Assembly (NCBI GenBank): GCA_016169945.1
Contig: JADLSH010000217.1
Coordinates: forward strand, 372,001 to 436,000
Source: Trachythela sp. YZ-2020
Lineage: Eukaryota > Cnidaria > Anthozoa > Malacalcyonacea > Clavulariidae
Length of the DNA stretch: 64,000 nucleotides
Direction of reading: 5' to 3'
How positions within the stretch are numbered: position 1 is the stretch's first letter; every line of letters begins with the position of its first letter. Position numbers and translations under genes: made by a program. The notes under the pieces are model-generated. The model did no database searches. It worked only from the letters and a program-made list of their open reading frames with translations, and was not told the origin of the DNA. Below, piece after piece: positions 42,136 to 53,737 of this stretch.

Positions 42136-42139
42136 GCCT

Positions 42140-42195
42140 ATAGGTTGACAATGGTTAGCGTGTTTAAATAAAGTTATTCTATCTATCTATTATTA
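42140..42195 (+). repeat. LINE-type 3' tail
   Basis: AATAAAGTTATTCTATCTATCTATT: polyadenylation-like signal plus a short TATC repeat. It is the same tail type as the minus-strand LINE ending at 59281. The body of the element it belonged to is not evident. Confidence 0.5.
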
Positions 42196-43552
42196 AAAGC
42201 TTACATACGGTATCAGGCCTGCTCTGGGATCTTAGCTCGCTTTAACTCGCCGCGAGATAATGCGAGTTAAGGCGAGTTTAGGCGATTTAAGAAAAAACAC
42301 AACTTTCAGGTAATGCGTTTTAAGGCGTTTTAGGGCGATTTAAGGCGATTTAAGAAAAATACATGCTAATTAAATATGCAAGTATAGCACTTTAAGCAAA
42401 ATACAGTAATAATACATAATTAATAGTGCATAGTACATGTATTTTGAAAGAGCACTACTGCCCCACCCACACCCCCAGGGGGTCTGGTAGACTGTCATGT
42501 AAACAAGACTCAGTTGAAACTTATTATTAATTTGCTTGTTATTTTGCCGTATTACTAATTTTAAGGTTATACCACCAAATTGCTGGAATTAATACAATGA
42601 AGAACATAAACCTGCATATAATAACATGTATCTCTAAATTGAATTGCATACTAATACATATTACTAAGTTCAGGCCTGGAACCACAATCAATTGGAAATC
42701 TAAAAAATCAGGGTTGTGGCTGGAATGTAGGAACAAGAAGTTTTAGTGCACCCCATGGGGTTGCTATCCTATATTTTGAGAATTTCCAAATGCATGAATG
42801 CCTTGTCAATATCTTGGAAATTCCAAGGATACAGAATATATTAAAACTGTGATCATGCATGTTCCAATTCAAACGAATTTACTATTTACATATGTGTTAA
42901 ACTTACCAAATAAGCCTGATTTACGTTGCGAATATAGTATTTCATTTCCATGTGTTTATTTAATAACTAAAACTCAACATTGATTAGTATTTATTTCAAT
43001 TCCCCTCGATATATAAAGTGCAGTATTTACAAAAATTCACTAATGTTAAAATTTAGTTTATATAAAGTTTCATAGAGTTGAATAATATATTTCCGCTAGA
43101 TAGCCTGAGAGAAGGCTCCTTTCTCCGCAGTCGCTAACATGAAGTATTTAACTGAATTCGTGAAAATGCCAGATTTTGGTATCGACCCAAGGTCGTACGC
43201 TAAAAATGTTGAACGATCATGGATCTTTATATAAGACGATATGAACCGGACAATGCTGACTATAAAAGTTGACTTGGATCATGCTGTGGTTTATCAATTT
43301 ATGTAAGTTTCAACACTGTTGATATAAAATAATAAATGTTGTGCACTACTGGGACTGCAATTCCGCACTTGTATATAATGTAGGAAAGGAACTGTGCAAA
43401 AGCTACAGCATTATATATACAATAATATACCCTAGTAATCCCTCTACCCTGTAATTTATAGGCTCCGCACTATTTTCAATAGAGGAAAACAAAACAATTT
43501 ATGAATTGTTCTGGAAGTTCATGTCACAATATTGGTATATTAATTACACTTA

Positions 43553-43894
43553 GGGACCGGTCATTATTTATGGCTGGGGTGGGGGCCGAAGAGAAAATGG
43601 TGGGGTAACGAAAAAATTAGGCAGGTCTGGGGTGGGGTAAAATAAAAAATGAGAAGGCTGACCGAGTGCTTAGTGCAATAAACTGAATGTTTAATTTAAT
43701 AACGGAAAATCGAATTTTTAATATTGCTTGTCATGAAAAGGTTGATGATTTGGTGGGGTAATTTATTTTTTAACCTTCTATAAAATATGGGGTAAAACAT
43801 TTTTTGGTACAAAAAAGGTGGGGTGGGAAAAAATTTTGGCTTTAAAACATTTTCTCTTCAGCCCCCACCCCTGCCATAAATAATGACCGGTCCC
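43553..43894. mobile_element. 342-bp MITE, TTA target duplication
   Basis: Inverted ends GGGACCGGTCATTATTTATG, flanked by TTA (43550-43552 and 43895-43897). A 3-bp TTA duplication with G-rich ends fits PIF/Harbinger-type MITEs. Confidence 0.8.
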
Positions 43895-44032
43895 TTATCG
43901 AAATAGATAAAATGTTGAAAACAGACTGATTCTTGCCATCCTGAATTTTCTGTTTGAATATAGGGATTCCTAACTTCATACAGTATGTCATTATATAACT
44001 ATATGCTTGATAGTATGTAACTTATGCACCAA

Positions 44033-44370
44033 TCATTGGAAAGCCTGCACCCCCCTACCCGGGACATGCCGGGAAATAGCGGGGATTTATTTGCAGATTA
44101 CCCTATCGGTTATGCCTGGGTACTCGGGCATTAGACAGCATGTTTGGCCTCCAAAGATCAAAATTGGGGAAATTTTAGAATAGTTTGTTGAATTTTAAAA
44201 GCAATTATTATGGTAGCCTTCATTTTTGGTGCCCGGGTAGCGGGGGACTTTAGTCATGTTTAGACTAGTAAGAAGGCCATGTATAGCGGGGGATTAGAAT
44301 GATTTAGGACACAACCTTTATCTAATGCCCCGCTGTTCCTCGGGTAAGGGGGTGCAGGGCTTTCCAATGA
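44033..44370. mobile_element. 338-bp foldback MITE
   Basis: Inverted ends TCATTGGAAAGCC(C)TGCACCCCC with matching CCCGGG/CCCGCTATT blocks inside. Target duplication not clear. Confidence 0.7.
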
Positions 44371-44739
44371 CTAGTGCATTCCTGTGTTTCGGCTATAATC
44401 AATAAGCATGTAACTTCCCATGTTTTGGCTAAGCACCCTCTCTCCAACAAGCCCCCTCGGGTAAGCCCCCTCCTAATCTTATCTGAAATAAACAACCAGA
44501 ACTCCCCTCTCCTGGGGAAGGGATGTTTACACTGTATATAGTATTTACTATTTTCAGCATTTTAATTTGGTTGGCGAGTTTAGGCGATTTAGTGCGAGTT
44601 TAAGCGATTTAAGAGAATCTTTGCCAATTTTTATCCGCGATTTAAGGCGAGTTAGGGCGATTTAAGACGAGTTAAGATCCCAGAGCAGGCCTGGTATCTC
44701 ACTCACTTTACATGTTCTTCCGGAGAGCCGTTTACACAT

Positions 44740-45020
44740 ATACATTCATAAAATTATAACATAGCCTAAGTATTACAAAATTCAAATAAAGGTAATATTT
44801 ACATGCATCAAAGAAGTCATATTTGATCTAAGTTATAAAAGAGATATTTTAAAAGCTATAAGTGTTGGTTTAGCTCTGATCTCACTTGATAGGCTATTCC
44901 AAGCAACCGATCCTCGATAGTGAAAACTACGTTTTTTAGCTTCGGTTTGTGGTCTAGGAATGAACAGATCATTTGAACTGTTTCTCAAATTATGAGAATG
45001 TGTGTTTGAAATTGCACACT
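44740..45020 (-). pseudogene. LINE ORF2 C-terminal fragment
   Basis: Minus-strand translation includes HSHNLRNSSNDLFIPRPQ and RGSVAWNSLSSEIR, ending at a stop. This is the characteristic tail of jockey/CR1/RTE-type ORF2. No RT core is attached. Confidence 0.65.
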
Positions 45021-45500
45021 TCTACTTAAAAGCCGTGTTTATCGATGAAAGCCATTGCATTGCGAAGTGGTAAGTTTTTACTTTACATTTGAATTATTAT
45101 TGTTGCTGTTTGTATGTTATGTTATGTAGTTTCCTCATTGTGAAAACGTTGTTTGTAAGTTTGTTCCTCTAGTTTGCTTCTTTCCATCAGTGGCAGACAT
45201 GATGAAGTTCCTTCTATTATTAATATTTACAAGGAAAAGACTGTCTCACAGAAGAAGCTTTTAGAAAAGACTATGGAAGAATATAAAAACTGCGTGCATT
45301 GGTCCACACGGAAGTTCCTTTTATAGCTCTCACTGCAACAGCAACCGAAGCGACACGAAAGACCATTATCAAGGATCTGTGTATGAGGGATTGTGTCGAG
45401 ATTATTGGTGACCCTAACAAGCCGAACAGACGCTATACTGTTAGGGATGTGGATCACGACCTTTGTACCATACCTTCAAGTCAATTATTGATGAGTTAGA
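45020..45500 (+). pseudogene. RecQ-family helicase fragment, two exons
   Basis: The first piece (about 45020-45069) reads LKAVFIDESHCIAKW, a DExH box (motif II) as in RecQ helicases, and ends at a GTAAGT donor. The second piece (about 45258-45500) has EEAFRKDYGRI, one stop, then VPFIALTATATEATRKTII, the RecQ motif III region. The surrounding helicase domains are missing. It could be a transposon-captured or locally truncated gene; not functional. Confidence 0.75.
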
Positions 45501-45648
45501 AGAAAGGCAGGTCAATGCTACAAAGGTCAGGGGCGGATCTAGGGGCGGATCTAGCAGTCCAGTTATCAAACTTCGCGCAGTGTATTGTATTGAAAGTTTA
45601 ACAGTCCAGTTCTGAAATATCATCCAGTAGCAAGGCCTTCGAACATGC

Positions 45649-45850
45649 TATAGTGTTTCTGTTATACATAGTTGATAAATGAGTAGTACCTATGGACGGT
45701 GAGGGATAAAGATGGACTAAGGATGATAAGAGAAGGACGAACATGTGTTAGGGGCAGATTCGCTGAGAGAGCATGGAAGTAGGAGAGTAAGAGTTGTGTT
45801 AAATAAATGTTATTAATTTCGTATATCTCGAGTAGTTTGGAGATACTATA
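45649..45850 (+). repeat. 5' LTR (202 bp)
   Basis: It runs from TATAGTGTTTCTG to GAGATACTATA. The ends are TATAG/CTATA rather than TG/CA. It has 14 bases (GATAAGAGAAGGAC region) lacking in the 3' LTR. An AATAAA-like signal is present in TTAAATAAATG. Confidence 0.9.
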
Positions 45851-45851
45851 A

Positions 45852-45863
45852 TTGGCGACGAGG
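45852..45863 (+). other. Primer binding site, tRNA-Ser(GCT) type
   Basis: TTGGCGACGAGG follows the LTR by one base. TGGCGACGAGG is complementary to CCTCGTCG-CCA, the 3' end of animal tRNA-Ser(GCT) as I remember it. Confidence 0.7.
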
Positions 45864-48800
45864 TAAAAAAACAAAACAAACAAAAACAAACAACGGAATT
45901 ATTTTGTGTAAAATTATTTCAATGGCGAAAGTACTCGACTTACCGAAAATACCAGCATTTAGTTTGGGTGAAACATCGACTATAAGCCAACGTTGGCGGA
46001 AATGGATAAAATCATTTGAGTATTACATTGCAGCATCAGGAATAACCGACAAGAAACAACAACGAGCAATCCTTCTACATCTCGCAGGAACTGAAGTTCA
46101 AGACATATTTGAAACCCTGGAAGAAACTGGCAACGACCTCGAGACAGCATTACGAAAGTTGACTGAGTATTTCGAGCCACAAAAGAACATTCCCTTCGAG
46201 CGTCATAATTTTCGACAGAAAAAGCAATTACAAGGAGAAACCATCGAACAGTACGCGATTCGTTTAAAACATCAAGTCCAATTCTGCGATTATAGCAGGC
46301 CTGACGATATGATTCGTGACCAAATTATTGAACAGTGTTTATCCACTAATTTGAGACGACGCTTACTTCGCGAAACGGAGCTTACGCTCGCGAAAACTAT
46401 CGAAATCGGTCGTTCGTTCGAAGCATCGGAAAGACAGGCGTCGCAAATAGAAGCAGACAGCTTGAATACCACTGGTACTGACCTCGGGATGAATGCAATC
46501 CGTCCTCAAAGCAGATCAAATAATCGTCCTCAGACATCAACCACTTCAGGCGGTTCAAATATCGTTTGTTATTGTTGTGGAAATTCGGGTCATCGCGCTA
46601 AAGATCCTTGCTGTCCTGCCGCACGTATGTCATGTAACAACTGCCACAAACTGGGACATTTTGCTAGAGTTTGTCGGCAATCGCGATCGATGAACAAACC
46701 AGGGAATAACAATAATGGTCGTCCAAATACTCATGGCAATATACGGTATGTTGCTGGGGCGCCATTTCCGGTCCCCGGGGAAAGTATATCGGATGATGAA
46801 TACCTCTTCGAACTCGGGGTCACGGGGAAAATGCCCCGAGCAACAGTAAAAATAGGAGATTTTCCCGTCAATCTTATCGTTGATTCAGGCGCCACTGTTA
46901 ATGTACTTGACAATGCAACATTTTCAAAAATTACTGCGAACAGTCCAATACCATTGTCTCAAACAAATATCAAGTTATTTCCATATGGATCATCTACACC
47001 ATTGAGCGTTCAGGGGTCTTTTTCTTCCCAGATCTCGCATAAGGAAAAAGTAACAAACGCCATTTTCATCGTTGTTGAAAACGAAAATTCCGGTTCACTG
47101 TTGGGACACAAAACTGCAACCGATCTCAAGTTATTTCAGGAATCCGAGAATTTCCATCCAATCCAGAACATCTCTGACAGGGGCAACAGTTTCGTCCAAA
47201 CATTTGCTGCCAAGTATCCACAAGTCTTCAACGGCATCGGGAAATTCAATGATTTTCAACTCCAGCTACATATCGACCTTTTAGTACCCCCAATAGCTCA
47301 ACCTCCACGTAAAATTCCCTTCCACATTCGCAAAGCAGTCCAAACTAAAATTGATGAACTCGAATCACTCGGTATCATTGAACCTGTGTAAGGCCCTACG
47401 CATTGGGTATCACCTCTCGTGGCAGTCCCAAAGGCCAACGGTGACATCCGTGTCTGCGTCGACATGCGTCAAGCAAATTCTGCCATTATCCGAGAACGGC
47501 ATCCAATCCCCACCATCGAAGAAAATTTGCAGGAGTTGCAAGGTGCCACCATTTTCTCGAAGTTGGATTTGCGGTCAGGTTACCATCAAATCGAGATCCA
47601 CCCTGAATCTCGACCCATCACAACCTTCGCGACCGAGAAAGGTTTATACCAGTACACACGCTTGATGTTTGGTGTCTCTTCTGCACCCGAAATTTACCAA
47701 CATATAGTACAGCGGATTTTACAAGGATGCCCTGGTGTAAGAAACATATCCGACGACATAATTGTTTTCGGAAAAACCAAACACGAACACGATCAGAATC
47801 TCGACACCGTTCGTCAACGTCTGCAAGACTCGGGTCTTACCCTGAACCAAGATAAGTGCCTTTTCGGAGTTCCCAACCTCACATTCTTCGGTCATGAGGT
47901 GTCAGCATCGGGTGTCAGACCTGACATCAAGAAAATTGAAGCCATCCGCGAAGCGAGAGTACCCACCAATGCTGCAGAAGTCCGTAGTTTCCTAGGACTT
48001 GCTACTTATTGCTCACGTTTTATCCCTGATTTCGCAACAGTTAGTGAACCTCTTCGCTCGCTTACTCGTAAAGGCACCTTATGGCGATGGAATTCTGTAC
48101 ACCAGAAAGTGTTTGACACCTTGAAAAAACTCCTCACAGGTACCACAGTGATGGCACACTACGATTCCTCAGCTCCAAAGTCAACATGGTGAAACACGCC
48201 CCATCGCCTATGCTAGTCGCACCCTATCAAACGTAGAGCGTCGGTACTCTCAAACCGAAAAAGAAGCCCTTGCAGTGGTCTGGGGATGTGAGAGATTCCA
48301 CATTTACCTGTACGGCACTGATTTTACCATATATACCGACCACAAACCACTGGAAATCATATACAACCCTCAACGGAAACCTCCGGCTCGCATTGAACGC
48401 TGGGCACTCAGATTACAACCATATCGTTTCAAGATTCAATACATTCCTGGGGCCGAAAACCCTGCCGACGTTTTGTCGCGATTACCACTTCCACATCAAC
48501 CACACGTTGAACGGTCGATTGCAGAAGAGTATGTCAGCTACGTTGTCTCAAATGCTGTACCAAAAGCCATGACATTGGCCCAGATTCAGAAAGCATCACT
48601 TGCTGATTCCATATTGCAACAAGTTATCACTTGCATCGCGTCTGGGGAGTGGCCAAAGACGCAAGACCTCAGACCATACTCTCAAGTCAGTGATGAATTA
48701 TCCGTCCAGAATGGCCTTATCTTACGCGACACACAAATCATTATGCCTGGTGAACTACGGAAACCAACATTAGCGCTCGCTCATCAAGGTCACCAGGGTA

Positions 48801-49010
48801 TCGTGAAAACGAAACAACTCCTTCGCCAAAAAGTTTGGTGGCCCGGGATAGACAAAGATGTTGCAACATTGATCGGTCAATGTTTTCCCTGCCAAGCCCA
48901 AGGGCCCAAGTCCCATCCAGAACCTCTTCACATGACCACCATGCCAACCGTACCCTGGCATACTCTCCACATTGACTTGTGTGGACCTTTTCCTACCGGG
49001 GAGTCACTCT

Positions 49011-52000
49011 CAGGGCCGCCCAGACAATTTTGGGGGCCCGGGGCAAAACTCTCATTGGGGGCCCCAATCTCTCCCCCAAAAAATCCCACAAAAATAACAT
49101 ATCAGTTCACAATTTTAATATGTAATTTTGTGTACTTAATATTAATAATAATGTAAGTTTATACAGTACTACATTGCTGGGCTCTCGTATACTGATCGAA
49201 TTCATAATTTTGCTTTTCGTGCACACCTCGAAGCAAATGCTTCAATTACATTGTCATAGTTGATCTTCCTCGCTATGTCACGCTCGGAAGAAAGCGTAAC
49301 TAATCCACTTAGACGCTCTTGCCCCATTGTAGATCGACGACAATTCTTCACAATAGCTAGTTTACTAAAAGACCGTTCTCCAGAAGCGGCTGACACTGGG
49401 ATGCTTACAAAGATCCTTAGGGCAACGCAAATCTGTGGAAATATGCTTTGAAGTCCTTTCTCATAAATTTTGTTAAGCAACTGAAGGGACGACAATTTAC
49501 CAAACAAGTTGTCATTTTGCTTTAGTTTATTAAGTAGCCGAAGTTCTTCGAGGATTTGGTCCTCATTTAGGTCATTCGGATAAAATTTTGAGAGATTACG
49601 ACAATTGCTTTTGCAAATGACATCCTCTAATTTTGAATTCTCTGGATCCTCTAACCCTGTTGTACTGGAAGGGTTCCAAAGGAAGCAAAACATGTTGTTC
49701 AATTGTTCACTTGTTTCAAATCTACGTGCCACTTCACTAATTACTGTGTCTAAAGTCACATTAAAAACGTTTATTCTGAACAGCGCTTCGTCGTTTGGTA
49801 ATTCCCATTCGTTATCCCTGTTTTCATCAAAAATGCTCTGCGAATCCGTCGTCGTTTTTCTTGAAACTGTTCACTAAGACCCAAAGCACCAGCAACAAGC
49901 TTTGATTCCTCAAGGATAACATTCCAAGCCTCACGTATCCGCTTTAAATCATCTTGGAGAGATTTAATAAGTTGCAATTCTTCATCAATCGTAATTCCAG
50001 AACCTTGAAGCAACAGGCTAACATCATTGATGGCTTGCAATACTTTAAACCAAAAACTAATCAATAAAGTATATTCAAATGACTTTAACCATGTGCTGAG
50101 AATGTCCACATCATTACACAAATCTGGAGGTAAGTCATGTTCCTTCAGGTGGTCTAAGGCTTTCAAGATTTCTCTGGGCTTCTTCGCTAGTGGCTTTACA
50201 GCCTCATTTCTAGCACTCCAACGAGTAACCGACAATTTATGCAATGACATATGAGCAGTTTCTTGCAAAATTTTCCAGCGAGAAGGACTGGAACTGAATA
50301 AGTTGTACAGTTTTTGGATGTTCCCAAAAAACTTTTTCACGACATCGTTAGACTCAGCTGCATGAACGCCACAAAGATTAAGGGTGTGTGCACTGCAAGG
50401 GGAGAAAACAGCCTGAGGATTCTTTTCCCGGATTAATGCTTGGGCTCCTTTGTAACAACCTGACATATTAGATCCATTGTCATATCCTTGACCTCTACAA
50501 TTTATTAGTTGAATATCATGCTCTTTAAGAACCTTACATATCAACTCTGCAATATCACACCCTTTCTTCTTCTCACAGTCTTCCATTTTTAAAAATCGTT
50601 CACAGACTTCCCAAAAATTTTTCTCATTTAGATGTGCATATCTTAGAATAAATGTAATCTGTTCAGTATGTGATGTATCTGGTGTACCGTCCACAATAAT
50701 ACTGTAGTAAAGTGCTCGCTTTACTTCGTCAATAATGACGTTAATAACAATCTTTGCACACTCTTCAATGAACTCATTCTGTGAGCGCCATGAGAGATAG
50801 TGTGCTTGCATTCAGTTTCAGTCTCTTGGTGTTTCTTGACTTCATTTAGGTGTATTTTAAGTACTTGATTATGACGGCTAAGTAACTCTAAATTCCCGAG
50901 AAAAAGTCCATTGTTTGGATCATCTAGCTTGGTGGTGGAGCCACGAAAGGGAAGATTTCTTTCAGACAAAAACAAAACGACATCTAAAATACATCTAAAT
51001 ACTTCACGCCATTTTGCCATCTCAGTAGCAAATTGTCGCTGAAGACTAATGTCAATTCCAACTGATTCATTAAGGTTTCTTTCAAGATCTTTCCAAGTTA
51101 AATAGCACGTGATATGGGCAGAATTTCGTTGGTGCGCCTCAATCTTTTCATACAACTTTCGCCAGTTGTCCTTGACTCCTGCAGCACTTTTTGTTAGTTG
51201 TGACGGTTGTGGCTTTTTTTCCTGCTGTGAAAAATCTTGAAATAGACAGCAAGCAAAGCAAAATAGTCCTTGCGCAGATGAACTCCATACAAGCCAGTCT
51301 CTTTTTACTTTCTCGCCATTTGGCAATTCTTGATAAAATATGCTTGTTGGAAAACAACGCCCTGAGCTATCTCGTGGAAAGCACTGGGGATTTTCAGGAG
51401 TTCCCTTTCGAATAATTGTTTCTTTCTGCATTTTGGTTAAAAGTCTCCAAGTCGAAGGGTCATTTACTGGTATTACAGGTATAATAGACGGCTCCGTGTA
51501 GGTTTCACCAATGTTACTAATACAATTCTCGTTCTCAGTTTCCGAAGGGTTGGTGATGATTTTTACGATATTTTTCTCGTTTGGTTCTTCAGATTGCAAG
51601 CATGATTGATAATTCCTGATTTTCAGTTGAACTCTTAGTTAGTGTAGTAGCCATGTCAGAGTGATCAGATATATTACTGGTTTCACTTTCTTGGTCCACG
51701 CTAACTTTATGTGATTCAGAGGCAGTGTCGTTACTTTTAGTGGATTTTATACACCAGTTAAGGTCTTTGAGTGTTCGCCGTGTTTTTGCTTCATTTTCAA
51801 GTCGGGTTTCGCGTTGTTTACGCTTCATTGCTCCCGACAAATATGACCGTTTGGACGCCATTTTTATTTTTTATCAATTGCATTTGCGCTAGACGATACT
51901 AATAAAAACTGGCAACTGACTCGTACATGTAACTGGAATATCCAACGTCCACTCCACTTTATTTGCGAGATAAGCTCATACGGTGCACGGCAAATGGGTA

Positions 52001-52245
52001 AACACCGAACTAAACACGAAATTTATTAGTGTGATCACTGTGATGGAAAATGAAGTACATACAGATACTTAAATGTCCATACTTGCGAAAGTTCTGACTT
52101 CCCTATCATTTTACTTACCAATTTACGAATTTTTCAAATTCTTTGCACAGCAATAATATTTTTCTTATAGTATTTCGGGGGCCCCCTGCCCGGCTGGGGC
52201 CCGGGGCAAATTGCCCCCTTTGCCCCCCCCCTCTGGGCGGCCCTG
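49011..52245. mobile_element. hAT transposon (3235 bp)
   Basis: The inverted ends CAGGGCCGCCCAGA are flanked by 8-bp GTCACTCT (49003-49010 and 52246-52253), which is diagnostic for hAT. Subterminal regions are C/G-homopolymer rich (GGGGGCCCGGGGC). It encodes one degenerate transposase on minus. Confidence 0.93.
49202..51861 (-). pseudogene. hAT transposase (ZMYM/TTF-type), three frameshifts
   Basis: Four overlapping frames in order (51861-51589, 51599-50721, 50811-49771, 49759-49202) read as one protein. Basic N-terminus (MASKRSYLSGAMKRKQRE); TTF-type zinc finger with FCFACCLFQ and DWLVWS; catalytic core with YSIIVDGTPDTSHTEQ (Asp) and CSAHTLNLCG; C-terminal dimerisation segment VSAASGERSFSKLAIVK. 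Full length would be near 780 aa. It resembles the hAT group that gave rise to ZMYM1-like proteins. The frame changes are single and few, so decay is recent. Confidence 0.87.
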
Positions 52246-52891
52246 GTCACTCTTAGTATTAGTTGACTCTTGTTCTCGCTGGCCAGCGGTCGAGATCTTG
52301 CGTACGACTACAGCTCCCATCATCATCAATCGTTTAGAGCACATATTTTCCCAGTTTGGCTATCCCGAAGCAATCGTCTCGGACAATGGCCCTCAGTTCA
52401 TTTCCCATGAGTTTAAATCATTTTTACAAACGTGTGGTATCAAACACCGCCTCATTACACCCTATTGGCCTGCTGCGAATGCTACAGTTGAACGATTCAA
52501 CAAAACCCTGGGAAAAGCTCTCAAAACTGCTCATGCCGAAGGTCGCAATTGGAAAGACGAACTGCCAAAGTTTTTAATGATGTACAGAGCCACACCCCAT
52601 ATCTCTACTGGAATCTCTCCTGCTGAGTTGTTTTTTGGTCGAGCTATCAAAACGAAGTTGCCTCAAATCAACGCCACACAGCCAGGGCCGTCCTCAGAAA
52701 GTTTTTCAGGGGGGGTGTAAGGTCCTTTCAACCGACTGCCAAACGAACTTGTACCGACTACTGCCTGTTGTTTAGTTCCATAAAATTCTTTTTTTTATTA
52801 TTTTTGTGGGTTAAAACATTTCATTTTGTTATTCTAGAACAGTGGAAAGACAATTCTTTCCATAGACAAGTTGAGATTTTTTTAGATTCTA

Positions 52892-52904
52892 AATGGGGGA
52901 GGGA
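52892..52904 (+). other. Polypurine tract
   Basis: AATGGGGGAGGGA lies directly before the 3' LTR, as expected for plus-strand priming. Confidence 0.75.
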
Positions 52905-53092
52905 TATAGTGTTTCTGTTATAAATAGTTGATAAATGAGTAGTACCTATGGACGGTGAGGGATAAAGATGGACTAAGGACGAACATGTGTTAGGGGCAAA
53001 TTCGCTGAGAGAGCATGGAAGTAAGAGAGTAAGAGTTGTGTTAAATAAATGTTATTCATTTCGTATATCTCGAGTAGTTTGGAGATACTATA
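52905..53092 (+). repeat. 3' LTR (188 bp)
   Basis: It matches the 5' LTR apart from a 14-base gap and a few substitutions (for example TTATAAATAG against TTATACATAG). Confidence 0.9.
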
Positions 53093-53097
53093 CATGC

Positions 53098-53524
53098 ATT
53101 ATAGCTTAGACAAACATTGAGTGCTGATAACCTTGATAATAAAAATCATTAATGATAATTTAAATGTGATACAAATGTGATACAAGAATTTTTTTTTCAA
53201 TTTACAATTCTTCAGAGTACCTCATACAAATTTAACCCATTAAGTGGCAAAATTCTTCCCTTTGACAACTAATTCATGTGGTGTTCAACTAATTCAAATT
53301 GTCCAATTCATCTAGCTGCCCAATTCATCTTACCGATACTAAAATTTTTAATATGTTAATAATAACAACAATCCTCTTAAATCCAACCTTCTTTAGACCG
53401 CCTTTCTTCAGTACAACTGATTTTATGCGCCTTGTGGTATCAAGGTCTGAATTGAATACCGATATCAATTGACATCCAGCATCTAACATTGGAGGCAAGA
53501 TAGCTTCATCCTTCTTGTGTATAT
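53098..53524. other. AT-rich stretch without recognisable features
   Basis: No coding frame, tRNA or inverted repeat stands out. A CCAATTCATCT motif occurs twice near 53303-53332. Confidence 0.5.
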
Positions 53525-53737
53525 ACCTTACCTTACCTTACCTTACCTTACCTTACCTTACCTTACCTTACCTTACCTTACCTTACCTTACCTTACCTTA
53601 CCTTACCTTACCTTACCTTACCTTACCTTACCTTACCTTACCTTACCTTACCTTACCTTACCTTACCTTACCTTACCTTACCTTACCTTACCTTACCTTA
53701 CCTTACCTTACCTTACCTTACCTTACCTTACCTTACC
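53525..53737. repeat. (ACCTT)n microsatellite, about 42 units
   Basis: 213 uninterrupted bases. It directly abuts the broken integrase end of the minus-strand retroelement. Long frames of LTLPY-type repeats here are artefacts. Confidence 0.97.

Larger units (their letters stand above)
42214..44693. mobile_element. 2.48-kb foldback transposon with subterminal GCGAGTTTAGGCGATTTAAG-type repeats
   Basis: The ends CAGGCCTGCTCTGGGATCTTA are inverted and flanked by GTAT on both sides (42210-42213 and 44694-44697). About 130 bp at each end is built of reiterated GCGAGTT/GGCGATTTAAG motifs. The interior is AT-rich and non-coding, and contains two further MITEs. The superfamily is not assignable. Confidence 0.8.
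45922..52720 (+). pseudogene. Ty3-type gag-pol, broken
   Basis: 45922-47391 encodes gag (MAKVLDLPKIPAFSLGE...), two zinc knuckles (CYCCGNSGHRAKDPC and CNNCHKLGHFARVC) and the protease LIVDSGATVNVL. It ends at an in-frame TAA (47389-47391) just before the RT. The RT continues in the same frame (47392-48190) with FSKLDLRSGYHQI and ISDDIIVFG. RNase H has a deletion/frame change near 48190 but keeps YTDHKPLE. Integrase starts with the H-C zinc region (HQGHQG...CFPCQ) and HIDLCGPF (first Asp). It is split at 49010 by hAT and resumes at 52254 with IVSDNGPQF (second Asp) and NATVERFNKTL (Glu). Confidence 0.88.
45649..53092 (+). mobile_element. Ty3-type LTR retrotransposon interrupted by a hAT element
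   Basis: 5-bp CATGC duplications (45644-45648 and 53093-53097) enclose LTR, primer site, gag-pol, polypurine tract and LTR. Order: nucleocapsid, protease, RT, RNase H, integrase. The 3235-bp hAT element sits in the integrase. Several mutations prevent function: a nonsense codon before RT, an RNase H deletion and the hAT. Confidence 0.92.
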
